A DNA stretch of 64,000 nucleotides from Streptomyces sp. RerS4 (lineage in GTDB: Bacteria; Actinomycetota; Actinomycetes; Streptomycetales; Streptomycetaceae): assembly GCF_023515955.1 (NCBI RefSeq), contig NZ_CP097322.1:6310501-6374500 (forward strand). The letters run 5' to 3'. The translations under genes were made by a program, and so were the position numbers. Positions 1 through 10,876 of the stretch are shown piece by piece; position 1 is the stretch's first letter, and the number at the start of each line of letters is the position of its first letter. Under the pieces are notes generated by a model. That model ran no database searches. It worked only from the letters and a program-made list of their open reading frames with translations, and was not told the DNA's origin.

Positions 1-2
1 TC

Positions 3-113
3 TGCGACGGCGGCGACAAGTACCTGGACACCGTGTTCAACGACGACTGGATGGCGGAGCACGGCCTGCACGACGAACAGGTCGTCCACCGGCTGGCCGC
101 GATGTTGCGGTGA
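3..113 (+). CDS. PLP-dependent cysteine-synthase-like enzyme, C-terminal end only
   Basis: Only the last 36 codons lie in the window; the 5' part is cut off by the left edge. The tail contains DGGDKYLDTVFNDDWM, which resembles the C-terminus of fold-type II PLP enzymes of the cysteine synthase / SbnA type, in which a D(S/G)GxxYLxTVFxxxW stretch closes the protein. The stop is 50 nt before the siderophore-type binding protein, so it may be co-transcribed with the importer. SbnA-type enzymes supply diaminopropionate precursors for some metallophores, but nothing in these 36 codons can distinguish that from an ordinary cysteine synthase. Confidence 0.6.
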   Translation, partial: CDGGDKYLDTVFNDDWMAEHGLHDEQVVHRLAAMLR

Positions 114-163
114 CTCCCGCCCGTCCTGCTGTCCTCTCATCCGAAAGTGGTACCTTCCAGCTA

Positions 164-1195
164 ATGAAAACGAAAATGATTACCACCGTCTTTACGGCTC
201 TGGCGCTGTTCGCGGCCACGGGGTGCGCCGGCGACGGGTCTTCCGATGCCGACGGGAAGACGAAGGCGAAGGCGACGGCGACGAGCGCGACGACGTACCC
301 GTTCACCCTCAAGAACTGCGGCACCGACGTGACCTACAAGGCCGCGCCGAAGAAGGCCGTCACCCTGAACCAGACGGCCGCCGAGATCCTCATCCACCTG
401 GGGGTGGGTGACCGGATCGCCGGAACGGGCTACGAGATCGAGAAGACGCCGGACGCGATCGGCGCGCAGTACAAGAAGATCCCGCTCCTGTCCCCGCGCG
501 GGCAGGAGATCAAGCACGAGAAGCTGCTGGAAGCGCAGCCGGACTTCGTCTACGGCTCCTTCGCGAGCATGTTCACCGCGGAGCAGTCCGGCGACCGCAA
601 GCAGCTGCACGACCTGGGCGTGCCGACCTACCTCACCGAGTTCGACTGCTCGTTCCACGAAAGCGTGGCCAACGCGAACTTCGACATGCTGTTCGAGGAG
701 TACCGCCGGCTGGGCAGGATCATGGGCGTGCCGGCCGCCGGAGAGAAGCTGGCGACCGAACAGCGGGCCGTGGTGGACAAGGCGCTGAGCACCGTCAAGA
801 AGCGGGACACACCGCTGAAGGTGATGTGGTTCTACTCCACCTACGAGGGCACTCCCTGGGCCGCGGGCCCCGGTGGTCTGCCGCAGCACATCTCGGAACT
901 CGCCGGAGTCCAGAACATCTTCGCCGACGCGAAGACCAAGTGGGCGGAGGTGAGCTGGGACGCGGTCGCCGCCCGCAATCCCGACGTCATCATCCTGGCC
1001 GACCTGACCCGGGGCGAACCCAACGACACCGCCAAGGAGAAGATCGACCTGCTCAAGAAGGACCCCCTCACCAGCAAGCTCGCCGCGGTGCAGGGCGATC
1101 GGTTCATATCCCTCCCCGGCTCGCACATGGATCCCGGCTACGGCAGCGCGTCCGTGGTTCCCGCGCTGGTCGACGGCCTGAACAAGCTCGGCTGA
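164..1195 (+). CDS. Fe-siderophore/metallophore ABC transporter substrate-binding lipoprotein
   Basis: A 343-residue extracytoplasmic binding protein that should deliver a metal chelate to the permease encoded next. The N-terminus MKTKMITTVFTALALF is followed by the lipobox AATGC, so it is lipid-anchored. The mature part matches the periplasmic-binding-protein class III fold (PF01497): an early VTLNQTAAEILIHLGVGDRI stretch and a late ARNPDVIILADL stretch typical of FecB/BtuF relatives. An in-frame GTG at 110 would give a non-signal-peptide N-terminus, so ATG 164 (or ATG 176) is preferred; no good Shine-Dalgarno sequence precedes either. It is followed 12 nt later by the permease gene. Iron-siderophore is the likeliest cargo, but heme, cobalamin or zincophore cannot be excluded. 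Confidence 0.85.
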   Translation: MKTKMITTVFTALALFAATGCAGDGSSDADGKTKAKATATSATTYPFTLKNCGTDVTYKAAPKKAVTLNQTAAEILIHLGVGDRIAGTGYEIEKTPDAIGAQYKKIPLLSPRGQEIKHEKLLEAQPDFVYGSFASMFTAEQSGDRKQLHDLGVPTYLTEFDCSFHESVANANFDMLFEEYRRLGRIMGVPAAGEKLATEQRAVVDKALSTVKKRDTPLKVMWFYSTYEGTPWAAGPGGLPQHISELAGVQNIFADAKTKWAEVSWDAVAARNPDVIILADLTRGEPNDTAKEKIDLLKKDPLTSKLAAVQGDRFISLPGSHMDPGYGSASVVPALVDGLNKLG

Positions 1196-1207
1196 CCCCG
1201 AACCACC

Positions 1208-2305
1208 ATGATGAACAGTTCACACAGCACTGCCGCGCGCACCGGGAATCCGATCACCACCCGTGAGAAGGTCCCGGTGCGCCGGCGGCGCGCCCCCACA
1301 GCGGCGCTCTACTTCCTGGCCGCAGCCGGACTGTTGGTGTCGGTCGTCGCCGCGTCGCTCTTCGGCAGTGCGGACATCCGGCCCCTCGACGTCGTCTCCA
1401 CGATCCTGAGGCACGTCGGTCTGGGCGGCGTGGCCCCCACCGCGCCACTTCCCGGGCTGCTGGACGCCCTGATCTGGGAGTCGCGCTTCCCACGGGTGTT
1501 GCTGGCCGCCGCCGTCGGCATGGCCTTGGCGGTCTCGGGCGCGGTCCTGCAGGCGGTCACCAGGAATCCCCTGGCCGACCCCTACCTCCTGGGAGTCTCC
1601 TCCGGCGCCTCCACCGGCGCGGTCGCCGTGCTCCTGCTGGGCATCGGCGGCAGCGTCTCCCTCTCGACCGGAGCGTTCGTCGGCGGCCTGGTCTCCTTCG
1701 GCCTGCTGCTGGTCCTCCTCGGTGGGGGGCGCGTGGCCAGTCCTTCCCGCGTCGTGCTGACCGGCGTACTCGTCTCGCAGTTCTTCGCCGCGGTCACCTC
1801 GGTCATCCTCATGGTCAGCGGGGACGCGAACTCCACCCGGGGCTTCACCTACTGGCTGCTCGGCACCCTCGGGGGCGCCCGGTGGGAGGGGGTGACCGGC
1901 ACCGTCCTGATCATCCTGATCGGCGTGGTCGCCGTGCAGTTCTTCGCGCCCGCCCTCGACGCCTTCACGTTCGGGTGGGACTCCGCGGCCGCGCTGGGAA
2001 TCAACGTCACCGCGGCCCGCGTCTGGCTGATGGTGCTGACCTCGGTCATCACGGCGGCCGCCGTGGCGGCCTCCGGCGCGATCGGCTTCATCGGGCTGCT
2101 CGTCCCGCATGCCGTCCGCATCCTGGCAGGCCCGGCGCACCGCTCCCTGCTTCCTCTGTCCGCGATCGTCGGCGCCGTCTTCCTCATCTGGGTGGACGTG
2201 TTCGCCCGGACGGCGTTCTCGCCCCACGAGCTGCCCGCCGGCGTCATCACCGCGCTGCTCGGCGCGCCCGCCTTCGCGCTGGTCCTGAAGCGTCTGGAGT
2301 CCTGA
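1208..2305 (+). CDS. FecCD-family ABC transporter permease
   Basis: A 365-residue polytopic membrane protein of the BtuC/FecCD family. The residues after about 30 are strongly hydrophobic in many segments, and the family hallmark motifs are visible: ESRFPRVLLAAAVGMALAVS near residue 95, then QAVTRNPLADPYLLGVSSGA, and the late IGFIGLLVPHAVRILAGPAH stretch that contains the EAA-like loop contacting the ATPase. Length fits the family. It normally works as a homodimer with two copies of the ATPase encoded by the next gene, whose ATG overlaps this stop codon (TGATG). ATG 1208 and ATG 1211 are adjacent possible starts. The first 30 residues are polar and basic. Confidence 0.92.
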   Translation: MMNSSHSTAARTGNPITTREKVPVRRRRAPTAALYFLAAAGLLVSVVAASLFGSADIRPLDVVSTILRHVGLGGVAPTAPLPGLLDALIWESRFPRVLLAAAVGMALAVSGAVLQAVTRNPLADPYLLGVSSGASTGAVAVLLLGIGGSVSLSTGAFVGGLVSFGLLLVLLGGGRVASPSRVVLTGVLVSQFFAAVTSVILMVSGDANSTRGFTYWLLGTLGGARWEGVTGTVLIILIGVVAVQFFAPALDAFTFGWDSAAALGINVTAARVWLMVLTSVITAAAVAASGAIGFIGLLVPHAVRILAGPAHRSLLPLSAIVGAVFLIWVDVFARTAFSPHELPAGVITALLGAPAFALVLKRLES

Positions 2306-3120
2306 TGGGCCGCATCACCACCACCCGGCTCTCCTGGTCGGTCAAAGGCCACCGACTTCTCGACACCATCGACATGGCGGCCCCGGACGGGAAGATCGTC
2401 GGTCTCCTCGGGCCCAACGGCTCGGGCAAGTCGACACTGCTGCGCCTGCTCGCCGGACTGCGCCGCCCCGACACCGGAACCATCCACTACGACGACACCC
2501 GCCTGGACGACCTCAGCCGCCGGGTGGTGGCCCGCCGGCTCGCCGTCGTCGAACAGGACGTGTCCGCCCACCACCACGTCAGCGTCCGCCAGGTCGTGGA
2601 ACTCGGCCGCACCCCGTTCCGCGGCCGTTTCGACGCGATGACCGAGCACGACCGGCGGGTCGTCGACGCCGCGTTGGAGCGGACCGACATCACCGACAGA
2701 CAGCACCGGAGCTGGCACTCCCTGTCCGGAGGCGAGAAACAGCGCGCCCAGCTCGCCCGCGCCCTCGCCCAGGAGCCGCGGGAGATCCTGCTCGACGAAC
2801 CCACCAACCATCTCGACATCCGCCACCAGCTCGAACTCCTCGACCTGTTGACGTCCCTGGACGTCACCTGCGTCGTCGCCCTGCACGACCTCAACCTCGC
2901 CGCCCGATACTGCGACCACATCGTCGTCCTCGACCACGGACAGGTGGCCGCGGCGGGCGCCCCGGAGGCCGTGCTGACACCGGACCTGATCAAGGCGGTC
3001 TACGGTGTCAACGTGCTCATCGACCGCGAACACACCACCGACACCCTCCGCATCACCTACCTGGCCGCCACCGCCACGCGAACGACTGCCGGGCAGGCGA
3101 TGCGACTCGATCCTCAGTAG
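2305..3120 (+). CDS. ABC transporter ATP-binding protein (FecE/FhuC type)
   Basis: A 271-residue ATPase that energises the metallophore importer. Walker A GPNGSGKST is at residues 36-44, the signature LSGGEKQR near 140, Walker B EILLDEPTNHLD near 162, and the H-loop ALHDLN near 193. The Q-loop region reads AVVEQD. Its start overlaps the permease stop by one base, which makes the three-gene unit 164-3120 translationally coupled. The last roughly 25 residues carry an unusual Thr-rich tail (TDTLRITYLAATATRT). The gene converges on the UvrA-like gene with only 3 nt between the two stop codons. Confidence 0.92.
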   Translation: MGRITTTRLSWSVKGHRLLDTIDMAAPDGKIVGLLGPNGSGKSTLLRLLAGLRRPDTGTIHYDDTRLDDLSRRVVARRLAVVEQDVSAHHHVSVRQVVELGRTPFRGRFDAMTEHDRRVVDAALERTDITDRQHRSWHSLSGGEKQRAQLARALAQEPREILLDEPTNHLDIRHQLELLDLLTSLDVTCVVALHDLNLAARYCDHIVVLDHGQVAAAGAPEAVLTPDLIKAVYGVNVLIDREHTTDTLRITYLAATATRTTAGQAMRLDPQ

Positions 3121-3123
3121 GGC

Positions 3124-5556
<2,433 letters not shown>

Positions 5557-5725
5557 TGCTGTCGTGTCTCCCTCGGTCGGCGGGGCGCCCGCGCGCTCTC
5601 CCGCGGCGGCACCCGGCCCGAGCGCGAAACCTTCGGGCCGACCGTCACGCTACCGGCGGCCCGGCGGCCGGCGCTTCTCGAAACCTGACCGGATCCGCCC
5701 GGGGCGATCCACGACGCGGGCCGCC

Positions 5726-7594
5726 TCACAGGGTGAAGAAGCCCGGGATCCGCCCGTCGGGGGTGCCGACGAGGGCGGCCCGGTCGAGCAGGACGTTGTT
5801 GTTCTCGCAGCTCGTCTCCGGGAGCAGCAGGCAGGCGTGGCAGGCGGCCAGGTTCAGGCTGTCGGCGCCGCTCGCCTCGGACTCCATGCACAGGGGGTCG
5901 TTCGAGCACCAGCTCGCCCGCCGCAGCGCCGACGCGAGGGAGGCGGAGAGGCGGTCCGGCTCGCCCTGGGCGACGATCCCGCCCAGACTGCCCGCCGAAT
6001 CGCTGGTCGCCGTATAGATCAGTACGCCGGCCATGTCGGCCTCGCCGTAGAGCCGCTCCCGCAGCGAGGCCGCCGGGTAGCCGCCGTCCAGGCTCCATTC
6101 GTTGATCAGGACGTGCGCGAGGGCGTGCAGCAGCAGGAACCGGGGGGTGGCCGGGGACGGGGGCGCCGGCCTGCCGGTGGCGCCGATCCGGGCGGCCAAC
6201 AGCCTCTCGTGGTTCTCCCGGATCCGCTCGGCCCGCTCGATCTGCCCCGGCTCGCGTTCCCAGTCCCGCAGCCGGTCCTCGTCGAGGCGGACGAACACCC
6301 CCTCGCCGCTCACCTCGAAGGCCGGCAGCCAGGTCGGCGGGGCGAGCGAGAGCGCGGCCTCACGCTGCGGGGCGTCCGCCTGGCTCGGTTCGTCCACCCG
6401 CCGGAACGACTGCAGGGCACGCACCTCGCGCAGCCGCTTGACGAGCATCACCCGCTCCAGTCCGTACGCCTCGCGCAGCCCGTCCGCCGCGCCCACCGGC
6501 GGTTCGCACACGAACTCCTGTGCCTGGTCCCCGACTTCGGGGTGGGCCTTGGACAGGCTCTGGTACTCGCCCGCGTAGATCTCCTGCCGGTGGCGCCGCG
6601 CCCGCGCCGCCGGGTCCGCGTCACCGGAGCCCCCGACCGCCGCGACCGCCGCGTCCTCCTCGGCCCGCCGGCGCGCGACCTCCGCGACCACGTCGTCCGG
6701 CCCGTACGCGGGATGGTGGCGCAGGAGGTTCTCGATCCGTACGTACCCCCGGACGGTGTCGGCGTCCTCCCCCTTGAGGCGGTCGTAGAACGGGGCGACG
6801 AGGCGGGCGATGCCCTCGCTCCACGGGGGGATCGACAGCGCGGAGTGCATCACGGGGAACCAGACGGACGAGGAACCGCGCTGGAGGGTGCGCGGCTGCT
6901 CCGGGCAGCCCTCGACCGGGGCGTCCTTCAGCCAGGGCCGCCGGCCCGAGCAGCGGATGCCGAGGTCGCGCAGGGCCCGCCGGCGGAAGGAGCCCTCCAT
7001 CGACACCTCCGGCGCCCCGCAGGTGCAGCCGATCAGCACGGCGCGCAGTGAGGCGGTCGAGCCTTCGGAGCGCAGCCGCAGCTGTCCGCCACAGCCCCCC
7101 GGCTCCGTGCGGTGGCCCCGGTGGACCCATTTCCAGTACGGGAAGTCCTCCAGGTGGCCGCGCGCGCAGGCCACGACGAAACGCGACGGGACCAGGGACT
7201 CGGCGCAGGTCGAGCATTCGGCCTTGCCGGAAGGCGAGTTGAACTTCCGGTACGGCTGGAGCGCGCGGCACTCGGGGCAGGAGTACATCTCCGGGAAGCG
7301 CACGGCACGGACCCCGTCGCGGGCGGTGTCGGGATCCGGAGCCGGCGGCAGCCGGAAGCCCGAGACGCCCAACTGCCGTGACAGGCGCGGCTCCGAGACG
7401 AAGGGCGCCTCGGTGATGTCCCAGGAGTCGATGCCGCGGACGAGGAAGGACTCGTTCTCCACCGCGATCATCGCGCCGACGCCGTAGGTGGTGATCAGCT
7501 GGGCGCGACGGATCTCCCCGAGTCGGCGGGCGGCGCGCACCGGCGTCGAGGGAAGGCCGCGGGTGCGGCGGGCGCGGGGCTGGGCGGGGCTCAT
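5726..7594 (-). CDS. drmB: DrmB-like DUF1998 protein (DISARM core)
   Basis: A 622-residue protein with the DrmB/DUF1998 pattern: an N-terminal stretch RRAQLITTYGVGAMIAVE, two CxxC zinc pairs (CPECRALQ and CSTCAES), the RFVVACARGHLEDFPYWKW stretch, and a C-terminal DUF1998 domain with ALAHVLINEWSL, TATSDSAGSLGG and the closing cysteine cluster CHACLLLPETSCENNNVLLDR. DrmB forms a complex with the DrmA helicase that recognises invading DNA ends in DISARM anti-phage systems. Length is usual for the family. It begins 3 nt after the drmA stop and is the last gene of the leftward operon. The DISARM function follows from homology; whether this version acts against phage is inference. Confidence 0.82.
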   Translation of the reverse strand: MSPAQPRARRTRGLPSTPVRAARRLGEIRRAQLITTYGVGAMIAVENESFLVRGIDSWDITEAPFVSEPRLSRQLGVSGFRLPPAPDPDTARDGVRAVRFPEMYSCPECRALQPYRKFNSPSGKAECSTCAESLVPSRFVVACARGHLEDFPYWKWVHRGHRTEPGGCGGQLRLRSEGSTASLRAVLIGCTCGAPEVSMEGSFRRRALRDLGIRCSGRRPWLKDAPVEGCPEQPRTLQRGSSSVWFPVMHSALSIPPWSEGIARLVAPFYDRLKGEDADTVRGYVRIENLLRHHPAYGPDDVVAEVARRRAEEDAAVAAVGGSGDADPAARARRHRQEIYAGEYQSLSKAHPEVGDQAQEFVCEPPVGAADGLREAYGLERVMLVKRLREVRALQSFRRVDEPSQADAPQREAALSLAPPTWLPAFEVSGEGVFVRLDEDRLRDWEREPGQIERAERIRENHERLLAARIGATGRPAPPSPATPRFLLLHALAHVLINEWSLDGGYPAASLRERLYGEADMAGVLIYTATSDSAGSLGGIVAQGEPDRLSASLASALRRASWCSNDPLCMESEASGADSLNLAACHACLLLPETSCENNNVLLDRAALVGTPDGRIPGFFTL

Positions 7595-7597
7595 GGT

Positions 7598-10500
7598 TCA
7601 GCGCTCCTCGAAGAAGGTGGACGAGGCGTCGACGTCGCGCAGGCTCCACAGGGTTTTCCACGGCGAGGCGTGGGGCGACTCGTCGTCGTAGTCGGCCAGC
7701 AGCGCGGGCAGGCGGGTGCCGCGCGGGGCCTCGTAGACGAGGTTCGGGCGCTCGCGCGCCTCCTCGCGCCACCATTGCACGAACTGGTCGAAGGCCTCGG
7801 CGGTGGCTCGGGCCTCCGCCGGCTCCACGGCCGCCACCCGGGCGAGCAGCGGCTCCCCGACCCGCTCGCGCAGCTCGTCCTCGAAGTCGGCGATGCGGGC
7901 CGCCGCGTTGTTCGCGCGGGCGGCGGGCAGCATCAGCCGGGCCAGGGCCACGACGACGGCGTGCAGCCCCCGGTCGCGGGCCCGCGAGGAGAACGGGGTG
8001 ACGCTGGTGGACTCCACCTCCCGGTAGAGGGCCGAGTGGAAGGACTGGAAGTCCTCGTAGTGCGAACGGTCGCGCGAACGAGCGGAGTTGAGCATGACGG
8101 CGACCAGCCCGGGGTGGCGGCGGCCGACGCGGCTCGTGGCCTGGATGTACTCGGCGGTGGTTTGCGGCTGGCCCATCACCGCCATCAGCCCGAGACGATC
8201 CACGTCCACACCGACGGAGATCATGTTGGTGGCGAGCAGCACGTCCAGTACGTCCGGCTGCGGCAGCCGCCGCTCCAGCTGCGCCAACCGACGGGAAACG
8301 TCAGTGGAGTTGGCCCGGCTGCTCAGCTCCGTGACCGCGTCGGCGCCGCGCACCTTGATTCCGTCGCGGACGGCCAGGAACTCCAACCGGTCCTGGACGT
8401 CGTCGAGGACCTGGAGTTCGGCGGCCGACAGCAGCCGCAGACTGTTGAAGTAGCCGACCAGGGTCCAGTACGCGTCCTTCACCTCCGGCGGCGCGTCGTG
8501 CGCGCCGGCGCGGTGCAGCAGCGCCGCGTACACGCGGATCAGTAGCGTCGACTGGCTGGTACTGGAGGTCAGCAGTCCGACGTAGCGGCGGGCGGCCTTG
8601 CGTTCCCGGGCCGTCTCGACGGCGAACCAGGAGTCCCGCGCGTCGAGGCCCGCCGGCGGGAACTGGGCCACCGTACGCCGGAACAGTCGGGTTCCCTGTT
8701 CGTCGGCGCGGCGGATGGTCGCCGTCGAGGCGATCACCTTGGGCCGCCGTGCCAGGCTGTCCACAGCGGTCTCGTACAGACCGGTCAGGGTCCCCAACGG
8801 GCCTGAGATCAGGTGAAGTTCGTCCTGCACGATCAGCTCGGGCGGCCGGACGCCGGACACGTCACGGTTGAAGAGGGCCGCCGAGGCGGGGCGCCACGGC
8901 ATCGAGGCGAACTTGTCGACGGTGGCGATGACCAGGGTCGGCCGGTGGGCGTAGACCGCCTCGTCCACCAGGTGCACGGGCAGTCCGCGGTGGAAGTCGC
9001 ACGTCCCCGAAGGGCAGGCGACGGTCATGCGTACCTCCGCCTCCACGACGGCGTAGTCACGGGCCCGCAGCGGCTCCCCGCACCACGGGCAGTTCCGCAG
9101 CTGCACCGGGTTCTCGGCCTGCAACTGGAGGTTCTCGTTGCCCCGTAGCGCCGCCAGCTTCTCCCCGGCGACGGCGAGGGAGTTGGGCGTCGCGGACCGC
9201 CCCACCCACATGCCGATGGAGATCTCCTCCCGCCCCAGCGCCTCGGGATCGGCCGCCCGCAGCCGCTCCATGGCGCAGATCAGCGCCGCCGCGCGCTGGA
9301 ACTGCTGGAGCGTCAGCAGTCGCAGGGTGTACCGCATCAGGACGGTCACACCGCCCCCGGCGTCACCGTCCCGCAGGCGGCGCAGGAACGCGGTGAAGGC
9401 GATCAGCCCGAGGTAGGCCTCGGTCTTGCCGCCACCGGTGGGGAACCACAGCAGGTCCGAGATCGCGCGGTCGTCGTGGTCGGGGTCCTCGCCGTCGCGG
9501 TCGACGATGCCCCTCAGACACAGCAGCACGAAGGAGATCTGGAACGGGCGCCAACGACCCGCCCGCTCGTCCGGTTCCCCCTCCCTGCCGTCCTTGATCC
9601 ACGAGGTGCGGGCCCGCTGCTCGGCCATCGCGAGGTTCGCCAGCCGGAAGGCCTTCAACACCTCGGGCCGGTTCGGGTCGGCCAGCAGGTCCACACCCGC
9701 CCGCATCCGCCCCAACGCCTCCCGGCACAGCCGGACCTGCTCCGTCGCGACACCCGCGTGCTCCGTGCCGGCCAGGGCCCCGGCCTGGGCCTCCTGGGCG
9801 TCGATCCACCGCTCGTAGTCGGCGAGCAGGGCCCGCAGGGCCGACGTGATCTCCTCGGCCGGGGCGCTACCCAGGCCGTGCATGGTCAGGGCCCGGTCGT
9901 CGATGTCCGGGTTCGAATCCGTCAGCAGCACCTCGTGGGAGGGCACGAGCTCGGTGTGCACGGCGGCCACGCTCGGACGCGCCGGCTGCGGGGAGCCCAC
10001 CGGCGGGGGAGTCCAGTCCCAGCGCGCCGCACAGCCGTGACCGGTGGCGAAGCCGGGCGCGTGACGGTGCAGGAGCCGGCTCAGCGCCTGCTCCGCGTCG
10101 ACCGCGCCCCGCGCCGCAGGCCGCACGACGAAGGCGCGGGCGCCGCCGTCCTCGGCGGTCACCGTCATCTCCGGCTGGTAGAAGCAGTGGGCGTCCCGCA
10201 GATCGTACGGGCCCACCTCCAGGCTGTTGACGACCGTCGCCGTCACCGTCACGCTCCCGTCCGGGCCGGCGGCGGGCCGGACGAGGACCCGCAGGTCCAG
10301 GCCGGGATGCAGGGCTTCGGACGGCCGCATCCCCGGCTCCGTGACGTCCACCACGACCGACTCGATCGGCAGGGGCGCCCGACGCCAGTGCTCCCGCTGG
10401 GCCTCGGTGCTCCGCGCCTCGGTCCGCCTCGCCGCCACCGGCCGGCCCTCCGCGTCCTCGGGCCGGTACACGGCCGCGCGCACGGTGAACCGGATGCGCC

Positions 10501-10876
10501 GGGAGACGGCCGGGTCCACCGCGAAGGTCAGACCGATGGACGAGGGCATCCGGACGTTCGCCAGCGCCACCCCGAGGTCGACGGCGTCCTCCTCCGCGTC
10601 CCGGCGGACGCCGAGCGGTACGGCGTCCAGCCCGTCGCGCGCCGCCTCCCGCTCGTCCGGCTCCGCCCCGGCGCCGGCGGTACCCGCCGGGGCGGAGCCT
10701 GCCGGCTGCTCCGGGCGGGTGCGGGGGAAGAGCACGCCGACCGGGTACATGGTGATCGGCGCGTCGTCCCTGAGGACCTCCTCCGGGCCCCCCACGGGAC
10801 CGAGCAGGTCGTCGCGCAGGGCGTCGAGGAGGGCGTCACGGACCTCGTAGTGTGCCGCGTGGGCCGAACCGCTCAT
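7598..10876 (-). CDS. drmA: DrmA-like SF2 helicase (DISARM core)
   Basis: A 1092-residue helicase. About 470 residues of N-terminal extension precede the motor. Walker A WFPTGGGKTEAYL lies near residue 480, a zinc-knuckle CPWCG with a downstream C-x5-C lies between the motor motifs, motif II is QDELH (about 684) rather than DEAD/DEAH, motif III is STATI (about 720), and motif VI is QATSRVGRRHPGL (about 915). These features, the DELH variant and adjacency to DrmB identify DrmA. The start is set at ATG 10876, where ATGA overlaps the upstream helicase stop; the frame is open further upstream but that would run deep into the neighbour. DrmA is the DNA-translocating ATPase of DISARM. Confidence 0.82.
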   Translation of the reverse strand: MSGSAHAAHYEVRDALLDALRDDLLGPVGGPEEVLRDDAPITMYPVGVLFPRTRPEQPAGSAPAGTAGAGAEPDEREAARDGLDAVPLGVRRDAEEDAVDLGVALANVRMPSSIGLTFAVDPAVSRRIRFTVRAAVYRPEDAEGRPVAARRTEARSTEAQREHWRRAPLPIESVVVDVTEPGMRPSEALHPGLDLRVLVRPAAGPDGSVTVTATVVNSLEVGPYDLRDAHCFYQPEMTVTAEDGGARAFVVRPAARGAVDAEQALSRLLHRHAPGFATGHGCAARWDWTPPPVGSPQPARPSVAAVHTELVPSHEVLLTDSNPDIDDRALTMHGLGSAPAEEITSALRALLADYERWIDAQEAQAGALAGTEHAGVATEQVRLCREALGRMRAGVDLLADPNRPEVLKAFRLANLAMAEQRARTSWIKDGREGEPDERAGRWRPFQISFVLLCLRGIVDRDGEDPDHDDRAISDLLWFPTGGGKTEAYLGLIAFTAFLRRLRDGDAGGGVTVLMRYTLRLLTLQQFQRAAALICAMERLRAADPEALGREEISIGMWVGRSATPNSLAVAGEKLAALRGNENLQLQAENPVQLRNCPWCGEPLRARDYAVVEAEVRMTVACPSGTCDFHRGLPVHLVDEAVYAHRPTLVIATVDKFASMPWRPASAALFNRDVSGVRPPELIVQDELHLISGPLGTLTGLYETAVDSLARRPKVIASTATIRRADEQGTRLFRRTVAQFPPAGLDARDSWFAVETARERKAARRYVGLLTSSTSQSTLLIRVYAALLHRAGAHDAPPEVKDAYWTLVGYFNSLRLLSAAELQVLDDVQDRLEFLAVRDGIKVRGADAVTELSSRANSTDVSRRLAQLERRLPQPDVLDVLLATNMISVGVDVDRLGLMAVMGQPQTTAEYIQATSRVGRRHPGLVAVMLNSARSRDRSHYEDFQSFHSALYREVESTSVTPFSSRARDRGLHAVVVALARLMLPAARANNAAARIADFEDELRERVGEPLLARVAAVEPAEARATAEAFDQFVQWWREEARERPNLVYEAPRGTRLPALLADYDDESPHASPWKTLWSLRDVDASSTFFEER

